A stretch of 50,233 nucleotides of DNA from LMDS01 sp039930465 (GTDB lineage: Bacteria; Pseudomonadota; Gammaproteobacteria; Burkholderiales; Burkholderiaceae_C): assembly GCA_039930465.1 (NCBI GenBank), contig JBDTTU010000023.1, positions 1-50,233 on the forward strand, written 5' to 3'. This document shows positions 42,248-50,233 of the stretch, in pieces; within the stretch, counting starts at the first letter, position 1; the number at the start of each line of letters is the position of its first letter. Made by a program: the position numbers and the translations under genes. The notes under the pieces were generated by a model. The model was not told the DNA's origin and ran no database searches. It saw nothing but the letters and a program-made list of their open reading frames with translations.

Positions 42248-43882
42248 CTAGCGCAGCCGTGCCATCAGCCCCGCCGTAGAAGCATCGAGCCCGGCCACAT
42301 TGCCCGTGGCCAGCCGCGGCAGCAAGTCGTTGCACAAGGCCTTGCCGAGTTCCACGCCCCACTGGTCGAAACTGTTGATGCCCCACAGCGCGCCGCTCGT
42401 GAACACACGGTGTTCGTAGAGCGCGATCAATGCGCCGAGCGAGCGCGGCGTGAGCTGGTCCAGCACGAAGGTCGTGCTCGGCCGGTTGCCGGGGAAGGTG
42501 CGGTGGCGCGCGAGTGTCAGTGCATCAAGCTCCTTCGACGCGGTTGGCGCTTTTTCGCTTTGCGCCTGCTCGGTGCTCTTGCCCTGCATCAGCGCCTGCG
42601 ATTGAGCCAGGCCGTTGGCGAGCAGCATGACCTGTTGGCGCTCCAACTGCTCCAGCAGCGGGCCGTGCAGGTCGCTCAAGCCATGCGTCGGGTGTTTGAC
42701 GAGAATGAACTCGACCGGGATCACGTCGGTGCCCTGGTGCAGCATCTGGAAGTAGGCGTGCTGGCCGTTGGTGCCGGGCTCGCCCCAGACGACCGGGCTG
42801 GTGGCGTAGGGCAGCGGCTCGCCGGCCAGGTCAACACGCTTGCCGTTGCTTTCCATCTCCAGCTGCTGCAGGTAGGCCGGCAGGCGTTTCAAACCCTGGT
42901 GGTACGGCGCGACGCTGCGGCTCGTGAAGCCGTGGAAGTTGCGGTACCACACGTCGAGCAGGCCGAGCAGCAGCGGCAGGTTCTTTTCGGCCGGCGTGTG
43001 CGCGAAGTGTTCGTCCATCGCGTGCGCGCCGTCCAGCAGCGCACGGAAGTTGTCGGCGCCGATCGCCAGCGCGATCGGCAGCCCGATCGCCGACCACAGC
43101 GAGTAGCGCCCGCCGACCCAGTCCCAGAACCCGAACGTGGTGGTGATGCCGAAGTCGGCGGCAGCTTTCACGTTGGTGGTGGTGGCGACGAAATGTTTGG
43201 CGGTGTCGGTGCCACCGTTCGCCACGAACCAGACCTTGGCGGCCATCGCGTTGGCCATGGTTTCCTGCGTGGTGAAGGTCTTGCTGGCGATGATGAAGAG
43301 CGTTTCGCTGGGCTTGAGTTGGCGCAACACCGGCGTGATGTCGTGGCCGTCGACGTTGGAGACGAAGTGCAGCGTGAGGCCCGGGTGCGCAAAAGCGTCG
43401 AGCGCCGGCACCACCATCTGCGGACCGAGGTCGCTGCCGCCGATGCCGATGTTGACGATGTGGCGGATGCCGCTCGCAGGCGTGTCGCGCACCGTTTCCA
43501 CATACGCGAGCATCGCGCCGAGCACCTGCTCGACCTCGGGTTGGGAACGGCCGAGCGCCGACGCGTGCGGCGCGCGCAAGGCCGTGTGCAAGACCGCGCG
43601 GCCTTCGGTCGTGTTGATCGGTTCGCCTGCAAACATGGCGTCGCGCCGCGCTTCGACGCCGCACTCGCGCGCCAGGTCGAGCAGGAAGCGCTGGGTCGCG
43701 ATGTCGATCCGGTTCTTCGACAGGTCGGCGAACACTTCGGGCGCTTCGACACCGAAGGCGTCGAAACGCCCCGGGTCGCGTGCAAAGGCTTCGCGCACGT
43801 CGAAGTCTCGGCCGTGGGCTTCGAAGTGGCCTTTCAGCGCGCCCCAGGCGGGCGTGCGGTCACACCGAGTGAAGCTGTTCAT
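42248..43882 (-). CDS. pgi: Glucose-6-phosphate isomerase
   Basis: Interconverts glucose 6-phosphate and fructose 6-phosphate. 544 residues, the normal bacterial length. Signatures: IGIGGSDLGPQMV, FWDWVGGRYSLWSAIGLPIAL, GEPGTNGQHAYFQMLHQGT (catalytic Glu and His) and INSFDQWGVELGK (catalytic Lys). ATG 43882 overlaps the tal stop by 4 bases. A ~13-residue Ser/Ala/Glu/Gln insert near 445 (STEQAQSEKAPTA) is on the surface. Confidence 0.97.
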   Translation of the reverse strand: MNSFTRCDRTPAWGALKGHFEAHGRDFDVREAFARDPGRFDAFGVEAPEVFADLSKNRIDIATQRFLLDLARECGVEARRDAMFAGEPINTTEGRAVLHTALRAPHASALGRSQPEVEQVLGAMLAYVETVRDTPASGIRHIVNIGIGGSDLGPQMVVPALDAFAHPGLTLHFVSNVDGHDITPVLRQLKPSETLFIIASKTFTTQETMANAMAAKVWFVANGGTDTAKHFVATTTNVKAAADFGITTTFGFWDWVGGRYSLWSAIGLPIALAIGADNFRALLDGAHAMDEHFAHTPAEKNLPLLLGLLDVWYRNFHGFTSRSVAPYHQGLKRLPAYLQQLEMESNGKRVDLAGEPLPYATSPVVWGEPGTNGQHAYFQMLHQGTDVIPVEFILVKHPTHGLSDLHGPLLEQLERQQVMLLANGLAQSQALMQGKSTEQAQSEKAPTASKELDALTLARHRTFPGNRPSTTFVLDQLTPRSLGALIALYEHRVFTSGALWGINSFDQWGVELGKALCNDLLPRLATGNVAGLDASTAGLMARLR

Positions 43883-44829
43883 TTCATGCCTTCGATCATC
43901 TTGTCGAGCCGGCCGGCGTCGGCCGCGAAACTGCGAATGCCCTCGGCGAGTTTTTCGGTCGCCATCGCGTCTTCGTTGAGCGCGAAGCGAAAGCTCGCTT
44001 CGTTGAGCGTGACGGCATGGATCTTCGCGGCGCGCGCGGCCGCCGGGTCGAGCGCGCGCGGCAGCGCCGCCTCGCTCTTCTGCAGTGCCGCCAGCAGGTC
44101 GGGGCTGATCGTCAGAAGGTCGCAACCCGCCAGCGCGGCGATCTGGCCGACGTTGCGAAAGCTGGCGCCCATCACTTCGGTCGTGACGCCGAACTTCTTG
44201 TAGTAGGTGTAGATCTGCGCCACCGACTTGACGCCGGGGTCGTTGGCGCCCGAGCTCAAAGCTTCGTCCCAGGCGCTGCCAGCGCTCTTCTTGTGCCAGT
44301 CGTAGATGCGGCCGACGAAGGGCGAGATCAGCGTCACATTGGCATCGCCACAAGCCACCGCCTGGCAGAAGGAAAAAAGCAGCGTCAGGTTGCAGTGCAT
44401 TCCTTCGTGTTCGAGGATGCGCGCCGCCTGAATGCCTTCCCAGGTGGAAGCGATCTTGATCAGCACCCGCTCGCGGCTCACGCCGGCCTGTTCATACAGC
44501 GCCATGATGTGGTGCGCCCGCGCCACAGTGGCGGCAGTGTCGAAACTCAGGCGCGCGTCGACTTCGGTCGAGACGCGGCCCGGCACGATCTTCAGTATTT
44601 CGAGCCCGAAACGCACCAGCACCTCGTCGACGATCGTGTCAACGCGCTCGCGCTTGTGTTGCGCCACGGCTGCGGCGAGCAGCGGTGCGTATTCGGGCTG
44701 CTGCACCGCTTTCAGGATCAATGACGGGTTGGTGGTCGCGTCGCGCGGTGCGAACTGCGCGAGCTCCTTGAAGTTGCCGGTGTCGGCAACGACCGTGGTG
44801 AATTGTTTGAGCTGGTCGAGCTGGTTCAT
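43879..44829 (-). CDS. tal: Transaldolase
   Basis: 316-residue class I transaldolase. Transfers a dihydroxyacetone unit from sedoheptulose 7-phosphate to glyceraldehyde 3-phosphate, giving fructose 6-phosphate and erythrose 4-phosphate. The Schiff-base Lys125 is in RVLIKIASTWEGI; DATTNPSLI and PGRVSTEVDARLSFD are the two family signatures. Coupled to pgi by ATGA. The importer operon ends 104 bases upstream on the same strand. Confidence 0.97.
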   Translation of the reverse strand: MNQLDQLKQFTTVVADTGNFKELAQFAPRDATTNPSLILKAVQQPEYAPLLAAAVAQHKRERVDTIVDEVLVRFGLEILKIVPGRVSTEVDARLSFDTAATVARAHHIMALYEQAGVSRERVLIKIASTWEGIQAARILEHEGMHCNLTLLFSFCQAVACGDANVTLISPFVGRIYDWHKKSAGSAWDEALSSGANDPGVKSVAQIYTYYKKFGVTTEVMGASFRNVGQIAALAGCDLLTISPDLLAALQKSEAALPRALDPAAARAAKIHAVTLNEASFRFALNEDAMATEKLAEGIRSFAADAGRLDKMIEGMK

Positions 44830-44933
44830 GGCCGGGAAGTCAACGCGTCGAAGCGTCCATTAGAACTCCGGCGCGTGACGATTTGCGAGCTTCGGCGTCA
44901 AGTTGTTTGCCGAAAGTAACCGGCCACCGTCGG

Positions 44934-45998
44934 CTACGCGGCGACCACCGACAAACCGTGCCCGGCGAGCCGCAGGCCGACCGCGTCGCCCGGCTTCCAC
45001 ACCCGTTCCACGTCGGGCGACACGACGAAGATCGCGCCGAGTTCGGTGGCGAAGGTGTACTCGTGAAAGCTGCCGAGGTAGGCGCTCTTTTCGACCGTGC
45101 CAGCCAGTTCACCCTGGCCCGCCGGCAACACTTGCCAGGCTTCCGGCCGCACCGCGACCTTGACCTTGCCCGCCGCCAGCGCCTGGGCTTGCGTGCGTGG
45201 CAGCGTGATCGGGCCCAGGCGCACCGAACCATCGGGCGCCGAAGCGCCGTCGAACAGCATCGCCTCGCCCATGAAGCCGGCCACGAACTCGCTGCCCGGG
45301 CGTTCGTACAGGTCGTGCGGCGTGCCGGCCTGCGCGATCACGCCGTGGTCCATCACGATGATCTGGTCGCTGACGGCGAGCGCTTCACTCTGGTCGTGGG
45401 TGACGTAGGCGACGGTCAGGCCCAGGCGCTGCTGCAGCGTGCGAATCTCTTCGCGCATCGAGCGGCGCAGGCGTGCGTCGAGGTTCGACAGCGGCTCGTC
45501 GAACAGCAACACGGCCGGCTCCAGCACCAAGGCGCGAGCCAGCGCCACCCGCTGCTGCTGCCCGCCCGAAAGCTCGCTCGGCAGGCGCTGGTCGAAGCCG
45601 GTGAGGCCGACAGTCGCCATCGCGGCCTGGGCGCGCTGCGCGATCTCATCCTTCTTCACGCCCGAGACCGTGAGGCCGTACGACACGTTGGCGAGCACGT
45701 TCATGTGCGGGAACAGCGCGTAACTCTGGAACACCATGCTCACGTTGCGCTCGGCCGGGCCGAGCGTTGTCACGTCGACACCGTCAATGAAGATCTGCCC
45801 GCCGGTCGGTGCTTCGAGCCCCGCGATCAAACGCAGCGTCGTCGTCTTGCCGCAGCCGCTCGGGCCGAGAATGGTCGTGAGCGTGCCCTTGGGCACGGTG
45901 AAGCTGATGCCTTTCACGACCAGCGGTGAGTTCGCGTCGCTGCCGTAACGTTTGCTGATGTTGCGAAACTCGATGCCGGTACCGTTCTTTTCGTTCAT
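44934..45998 (-). CDS. ABC importer ATPase (FbpC/AfuC-like)
   Basis: 354 residues. Walker A GPSGCGKT, Q-loop FQSYALFPH, signature LSGGQQQR, Walker B VLLFDEPLSNLD and switch His in YVTHDQSEAL intact; C-terminal TOBE domain (VAVRPEAWQVLP). Start 45998, three bases after the permease stop. The family label is usually 'iron(III) ABC transporter', but the companion binding protein argues for a sugar-phosphate substrate (see findings). Confidence 0.93.
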   Translation of the reverse strand: MNEKNGTGIEFRNISKRYGSDANSPLVVKGISFTVPKGTLTTILGPSGCGKTTTLRLIAGLEAPTGGQIFIDGVDVTTLGPAERNVSMVFQSYALFPHMNVLANVSYGLTVSGVKKDEIAQRAQAAMATVGLTGFDQRLPSELSGGQQQRVALARALVLEPAVLLFDEPLSNLDARLRRSMREEIRTLQQRLGLTVAYVTHDQSEALAVSDQIIVMDHGVIAQAGTPHDLYERPGSEFVAGFMGEAMLFDGASAPDGSVRLGPITLPRTQAQALAAGKVKVAVRPEAWQVLPAGQGELAGTVEKSAYLGSFHEYTFATELGAIFVVSPDVERVWKPGDAVGLRLAGHGLSVVAA

Positions 45999-46001
45999 CG
46001 C

Positions 46002-48206
46002 TCAATGCCCTCCTACGGCGCGGCGGCCGAGCTTTCTTTCACCCACCAGCCACTGGATCAGCGCGATCGCCAGCGACATCAGGATGATCAACACCGTGCA
46101 GTACGCCAGCGCCACGCCGTAGTCGCCGTTGCCAACGCGGCCGATGATGTAGGTGGTGGCGAGTTCGTTCTCGGCAGTGACGAGAAACACCACCGCCGAG
46201 ACCGTGGTCATGGACCGCACGAAGCTGTAGACGAGTGCGGCCACCAGCGCCGGCTTCAACAGCGGCAAGACGACGCGGCGCAGCGTGGTCGCGGTCGAGG
46301 CGCGCAGCATGATCGAGGCTTCGTCAAGCGATCTGTCGAGCTGCTTGAACGCCGCCGTGCCGGCGCGCACGCCCACCGGCAAATTGCGGAAGATGAAACA
46401 CAGCACGATGATGATCCCGGTGCCGGTCAGCTCGAACGGCGGCACGTTGAAGGCCAGGATGTAGCTCACGCCGAGCACCGTGCCCGGAATGGCGAAGGCC
46501 AGCAAGGCGCCGAACTCGAAACCGCCCTGCCCCTTGAACTCGGTGCGCGCCAGCAGCCACGCGATCAACAGCCCCAGCCCCGCACACAGCGGCGCGGCAA
46601 TGGCCGAGAGCTTCAGTGTGGTGAACAGCGAGTTCCACGCCGTGCCAGCCCAGACCAGGCCGAACTCGCCCCACTGCATGTCGAACGCAGTGATGAAGTG
46701 TTTGAGCGTGGGCGTGTAGTCGCGGCCCCAGGTCTGCACGAAGCCGCCGGCGAAGGCGAACAGGTAGACGACGACCGTGAACGCGAGCCAGGGCAAGGTC
46801 ACGCCGAGAATGAACCGGCGCAGCCCGTCGGGCAATGCCATCGGCATCCCGGCGTCGCCCTTGCCCGTGACCGTGGTGAAGCTCGTCTTGCCGAGCAGTT
46901 TGCGCTGCACCACGAACACGGCGAGCGCGAACACGGTGAGGATCAACGCCAGCGACGCGGCGCGGCCCTGGTCGTACTGCGCACCGACGATCGCGAAGAA
47001 GATGTCGGTCGAAAGCACCGAGAACTGCCCGCCGACGACGATCGGGTTGCCGAAGTCGGCCATGCTCTCGATGAACCCGACCAGGAAAGCGTTGGCCAGG
47101 CCGGGCTTGAGCAGCGGCAAGGTCACCGTAAAGAAGGTGGTGCGGCGGTCCGCGCGCAGCGTCTGCGCGGCCTCTTCGAGCGAAGGGCCGATGCCCGCAA
47201 CCACGCCGCGCATGATCATGAAAGCGATCGGCGTGAACGCGAACAGCTGCGCCAGCCAGACACCGAAAGCGCCGTAGAACCAGCGTGTGGGCGTGATGCC
47301 GAAAGCCGATTCGAGCATCTGGTTGACGATTCCGGCGCGGCCGAACAGCAAGATGAGCCCGAGGCCGACGACGAACGGCGGCGTGATGATCGGCAACAGC
47401 GCCAGCATATTCAGCGGTTTCTTCAAGCGCGGCGAGCCGCGCTCGGCCAGCAGCGCGATCATCGTGCCCAGCACCGTCGTGCCGGCCGCGGTGACGAGTG
47501 CCAGGAAGAGCGTGTTCCAGGCCACGCCGCAGCGCTGACCTCCGACAACGCAGCCGAGCCCCCAGGTGCGCTCGTTGCCGATGTGTCCCCACACGGCGCC
47601 CAGTGCGAACTCACCGGCTTCGTTCAAAAAGGCGCCGGAGAGAGCACGCAGCACCGGCAGCGCCACGAACAGCGCCATCAGCGCGCCGCAGAAGATCACC
47701 GCGCTCGCCACGAAGACGTCGCCGCGAAAGTAGCCGAGCCGCGCGATGCCGGCACCGAGCAGCATCAACAGCGCCACCAACGTCAGCGCCGCGCCCAGGC
47801 CGATGCCGAACTGCCCGGCCGCGAGCTCGCCGAAAGCAGCGTTCATCCATTCGAACGACCAGCCCTTCGCGCCGATGGCGAAGCCGCTGATCAACAACCC
47901 GAGCAGCCCGACACCAGCGCCAGTCGCCAGCCAACGGCCCTGCGCACGACCGGGCGGCAAACGCCAGCCCGCGGCCGCGATCACGAGGCCGAGCAACGTC
48001 GCCCACAGCCAGGGTTTGGCGTGCAGCGCGGCCTGGACCGCGCCACTCGCCGTGTCTGCGCCGCCGAACACGCCGGGCAAAGCTTGCAGCACCGACTTGT
48101 CGGCGAGAAAGTACCAAGGCAACAGCAGGAACGACACCGCGCCCAGCAAAAGCCAGCCGCCAATGGCCACGTGCGCCCGATTCACGGCGCGAGCCGATGC
48201 GCTCAC
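46002..48206 (-). CDS. Fused double permease of FbpB/AfuB type
   Basis: 734-residue inner-membrane protein with two permease halves in one chain, each with an EAA loop: EEAAQTLRADRRTTFFTVTLP (~345) and DEASIMLRASTATTLRRVVLP (~645). About 180 residues with four extra hydrophobic segments precede the first half, making it much longer than ordinary FbpB (~520-570) and close to what I recall for AfuB. GTG start at 48206, 12 bases after the binding-protein stop; no nearby ATG fits. Weak ribosome site. Confidence 0.9.
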   Translation of the reverse strand: MSASARAVNRAHVAIGGWLLLGAVSFLLLPWYFLADKSVLQALPGVFGGADTASGAVQAALHAKPWLWATLLGLVIAAAGWRLPPGRAQGRWLATGAGVGLLGLLISGFAIGAKGWSFEWMNAAFGELAAGQFGIGLGAALTLVALLMLLGAGIARLGYFRGDVFVASAVIFCGALMALFVALPVLRALSGAFLNEAGEFALGAVWGHIGNERTWGLGCVVGGQRCGVAWNTLFLALVTAAGTTVLGTMIALLAERGSPRLKKPLNMLALLPIITPPFVVGLGLILLFGRAGIVNQMLESAFGITPTRWFYGAFGVWLAQLFAFTPIAFMIMRGVVAGIGPSLEEAAQTLRADRRTTFFTVTLPLLKPGLANAFLVGFIESMADFGNPIVVGGQFSVLSTDIFFAIVGAQYDQGRAASLALILTVFALAVFVVQRKLLGKTSFTTVTGKGDAGMPMALPDGLRRFILGVTLPWLAFTVVVYLFAFAGGFVQTWGRDYTPTLKHFITAFDMQWGEFGLVWAGTAWNSLFTTLKLSAIAAPLCAGLGLLIAWLLARTEFKGQGGFEFGALLAFAIPGTVLGVSYILAFNVPPFELTGTGIIIVLCFIFRNLPVGVRAGTAAFKQLDRSLDEASIMLRASTATTLRRVVLPLLKPALVAALVYSFVRSMTTVSAVVFLVTAENELATTYIIGRVGNGDYGVALAYCTVLIILMSLAIALIQWLVGERKLGRRAVGGH

Positions 48207-48218
48207 GTCAACCCGCCG

Positions 48219-49244
48219 TCACTTCGGCAAGGAGTTGACTTCTTTCTCCCAACGCGCGATCAGGCGCCGTCGCTCAGCACTCGCACCGTACTTCGCGTAG
48301 TCGTAGTTGATGAGCTTGATCTTCTTGAAGTCGGGCACGTTCGGGTCGACCGGCGTGTTCTTGTTCGACGGCAGTTGGTACTGCTTGGCGGCAGCACCGA
48401 ACTGCTGCGCCTGCGGCGTGAGTGCCCATTCGTAGAACTTCTTGGCCTGCTCCATGTTGCGCGCGCCCTTGATGATGCTCATGGAGCCGATCTCGGCGCC
48501 GGTGCCTTCGCTCGGTGTGATCGTGGCCACCGGAAAGCCCTGCATCTTCTCTTGCGGCCCGTCGTGCACGAAGCTGATCGACACCGCCGTTTCGCCGCGC
48601 GCCACCGCCTTGATCGGCCCGGTGCCGCTGCGTGTGTAGGTGCTGACGTTCTTGTGCAAGCCCTTCAGGTAGTCGAAGGCCTTGTCTTCGCCCATCAGTT
48701 GCACGAGTGTCGCGATCATCGTGTACGCGGTGCCGCTCGAGGCCGGGTTCGCCACCTGGATCTCGCCCTTGTAATCGGGCTTGAGCAGGTCGGCCCAGCT
48801 CGTGGGCACGGGGATCTTTTTCTTGGCGATCAGCTCGGTGTTGTAGCCGAAGCCCAGCGGCCCGGAATAAATGCCCACCGTCTTGTAGCCTGACTGCTGC
48901 GCCTGCTGTTGTGCCCACGCATGCAACTGCGGCAAAGAGGCCGATTTGTATTCGATGCTCAGGCCGCTTTCTGCCGCTTGCAGGTGCGGGTCGCCGGTGC
49001 CGCCGAACCAGACATCGGTCTTCGGGTTGGCCTTCTCGGCGATCAGTTGTGCGAGCGCTTCGCCAGAGCCTTTCAGTGACATGTTGACCTTGATGCCGGT
49101 GCTCTTGGCAAACACGGTCTGGATCATGTTGCACCAATCGGCCTGCACCGAGCAGATCACGTTGACCTGTTGTGCTGCAGCACCCAGAGGCAGAGCACCG
49201 AGCGTGGCCACGGCCAGGCTGGAAAACACCATCGAAAACTTCAT
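48219..49244 (-). CDS. ABC importer substrate-binding protein, AfuA-like (probable sugar phosphate)
   Basis: 341-residue periplasmic protein; signal peptide ~1-24 (MVFSSLAVATLGALPLGAAA-QQ). GGTGDPHLQAAESG, GFGYNTELIAKK and ANPASSGTAYTMIATLVQLMG place it in the FbpA-like family, but the paired Tyr iron ligands of FbpA are not found. His227-Asp228 (ISFVHDGPQ) and Glu251 (GTGAEIGSMS) have the 205/206/229 spacing I recall for the sugar ligands of AfuA, which binds G6P, F6P and S7P. ATG 49244 with AAGGAC upstream. First gene of the importer operon. Confidence 0.9.
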   Translation of the reverse strand: MKFSMVFSSLAVATLGALPLGAAAQQVNVICSVQADWCNMIQTVFAKSTGIKVNMSLKGSGEALAQLIAEKANPKTDVWFGGTGDPHLQAAESGLSIEYKSASLPQLHAWAQQQAQQSGYKTVGIYSGPLGFGYNTELIAKKKIPVPTSWADLLKPDYKGEIQVANPASSGTAYTMIATLVQLMGEDKAFDYLKGLHKNVSTYTRSGTGPIKAVARGETAVSISFVHDGPQEKMQGFPVATITPSEGTGAEIGSMSIIKGARNMEQAKKFYEWALTPQAQQFGAAAKQYQLPSNKNTPVDPNVPDFKKIKLINYDYAKYGASAERRRLIARWEKEVNSLPK

Positions 49245-49275
49245 CGTTTGTCCTTGTGTGTGCTGGATGATCGTG

Positions 49276-49295
49276 TCGACGGGCACACCCGTCGA
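49276..49295. promoter_or_regulatory. Perfect 8-bp inverted repeat upstream of the importer operon
   Basis: TCGACGGG (49276-49283), spacer CACA, CCCGTCGA (49288-49295). It lies 31 bases before the importer start codon, so it is either an operator or a hairpin in the 5' untranslated RNA. The rest of the 228-base divergent gap toward zwf holds a weak zwf promoter candidate (TTGACG 49396-49401, 17 bases, CATCAT 49419-49424). Confidence 0.5.
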
Positions 49296-49472
49296 ACCTT
49301 TGAAGATGCTCGCACTCTGGCCCAGCGCGCCGACATTTTCAATGCGGTTAGTCCCGGTCAACCGCACGCCTTGGGCCGGCGCGTTACTGCGGTCGTTGAC
49401 GCTTTGACGAAACTTCGGCATCATCGAACGTGAAACAAAGTTACATCGCCGCGGTGAGCGCGGCGCAAACGC

Positions 49473-50233
49473 ATGTCCTTCGATCTTGTTTTTTTCGGCG
49501 GCACCGGCGACCTGGCCTGGCGCAAACTGATTCCAGCCCTGTTCCAGGCCTTCCGCCACGGCAAGCTGCCGCCGGGCGGCCGTCTTCTTGCAGTGGCCCG
49601 CGACGATCAGAGCGACGAGCAGTACCGCGCCTGGATCAAGGACCGCTTTCAATACGTGGAAGGCGCCAAGCGCCCCACCGATGAAGAGTTCGCGCGCTTT
49701 GCCGAAACGCTGCATTACCGGCGCATGGACTTGTCGAAGCCCGACGACTACGCCGCGCTGAAACGCTGGCTCGACGAGCCGCGTGCTGACGAAGGCCGCA
49801 GCGACGGCCCGGCCGACACCGTGGTGCTGTACCTGGCGACCAGCCCGCACCTGTTCCCGCAGATCTGCGAGCAGCTCGGCGTGGTCGGCCTGAACCAGCC
49901 GCGCATTCGTGTGGTGCTTGAAAAGCCGCTCGGCCACGACCTGGCGAGCGCGCAGGAAATCAACCGCGTGGTGGGCTCGGTGTTCAAGGAAGAGCAGGCC
50001 TTCCGCATCGACCACTACCTGGGCAAGCCTTCGGTGCAGAACCTGATGGCGCTGCGGTTCGGCAACGTGCTGTTCGAACCGTTGTGGCGGCGCGAGAGCA
50101 TCGCCAACGTGCAGATCACGATTGCCGAAGACTTTGGCGTCGGCACGCGCGGCGACTTCTACGACCGGACCGGCGCTTTGCGCGACATGATCCAGAACCA
50201 CGCGCTGCAGTTGCTGACGATGGTGGCGATGGA
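49473..50233 (+). CDS. zwf: Glucose-6-phosphate 1-dehydrogenase (3' end missing)
   Basis: First 253 residues of a ~490-residue enzyme that oxidises glucose 6-phosphate to 6-phosphogluconolactone, entry to the Entner-Doudoroff and pentose phosphate routes. NADP motif FFGGTGDLAWRKLIPAL near 7-23, EKPLGHDL, the catalytic RIDHYLGK with its His, and NVLFEPLWRRESIANVQIT are clear. ATG 49473 yields MSFDLVFFGGTGD; the ribosome site is weak. Reading runs off the window edge. Divergent from the sugar-phosphate-type importer. Confidence 0.96.
   Translation, partial: MSFDLVFFGGTGDLAWRKLIPALFQAFRHGKLPPGGRLLAVARDDQSDEQYRAWIKDRFQYVEGAKRPTDEEFARFAETLHYRRMDLSKPDDYAALKRWLDEPRADEGRSDGPADTVVLYLATSPHLFPQICEQLGVVGLNQPRIRVVLEKPLGHDLASAQEINRVVGSVFKEEQAFRIDHYLGKPSVQNLMALRFGNVLFEPLWRRESIANVQITIAEDFGVGTRGDFYDRTGALRDMIQNHALQLLTMVAM

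Noticed and set aside
46005..48893. A 962-codon open frame on the plus strand, opposite the importer permease and binding protein
   Set aside because: It is antisense to well-conserved genes, has a low-complexity His/Arg/Glu/Ala composition typical of reversed high-GC coding DNA, and no domain. The same holds for long antisense frames at 27980-29773, 15365-16711 and 4188-4943.
44934..49244. Straight annotation of the importer as ferric iron (FbpABC)
   Set aside because: The Tyr pair that binds iron in FbpA is not seen, the permease is far too long, and the neighbours are sugar-phosphate enzymes. Kept only as the alternative.

Overview
The window reads as a 50-kb piece of a high-GC betaproteobacterial chromosome, most likely Burkholderiales (Rubrivivax/Leptothrix-like lineage; the lineage is inferred from gene order and protein similarity by eye, not computed). 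Coding density is high and genes are often coupled by 1-4 base overlaps (ATGA, GTGA, TGATG). No rRNA, tRNA, CRISPR array, prophage or intact insertion sequence was seen.

Layout. (1) 1-2.66 kb, plus strand: the 3' part of prs, then rplY with an intrinsic terminator, pth and a small exported protein. (2) 11.65-2.68 kb, minus strand: a long housekeeping run ibaG-murA-hisGDCBHAF-rsmD-coaD-ferredoxin. hisI, hisE and hisZ are not in the window, although the short HisG needs HisZ. (3) 11.69-21.81 kb: a divergent sugar catabolic cluster. It encodes a CUT1-type ABC importer, a Gfo/Idh/MocA dehydrogenase, an amidohydrolase-type lactonase, an IlvD/Edd sugar-acid dehydratase, a DHDPS-type aldolase/dehydratase and a GntR/FCD regulator. 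Together these look like a complete non-phosphorylative aldose route. It appears to sit as an insertion between ibaG and an ABC-2 exporter that is usually its neighbour, with a broken GNAT gene at the right junction. (4) 22.1-25.4 kb: the ABC-2 exporter, a divergent TetR regulator and a TPR-like protein.

(5) 25.4-31.1 kb, minus strand: a nitrate-import operon (NasS/NrtA-like binding protein, Tat-exported NrtA, NrtB, fused NrtC/NrtD ATPase). The 518-base region upstream of it contains, in order, an NtrC-like site, a textbook sigma-54 promoter, a tandem hexaloop stem-loop pair of the ANTAR type and an intrinsic terminator. That is a complete layered nitrogen/nitrate switch. (6) 31.6-33.8 kb: storage lipids, with a wax ester synthase/DGAT, a bacterial acyl-CoA-binding protein and a PHA-system protein. 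(7) 33.8-42.1 kb: a predicted zinc aminopeptidase, a molybdopterin oxidoreductase, an orphan LivK-like binding protein, an orphan type IV pilin, M20 and M14-like metallohydrolases and a HAD hydrolase.

(8) 42.2-50.2 kb: pgi and tal on the minus strand and zwf on the plus strand (cut by the window end), separated by a three-gene ABC importer. The sizes, the fused double permease and an His-Asp...Glu spacing in the binding protein match AfuABC-type hexose/heptose-phosphate importers rather than iron importers. Its likely substrates (G6P, F6P, S7P) are those of Zwf, Pgi and Tal. The two most interesting signals are the nitrate-operon leader (31.1-31.35 kb) and this putative sugar-phosphate import-and-use locus.
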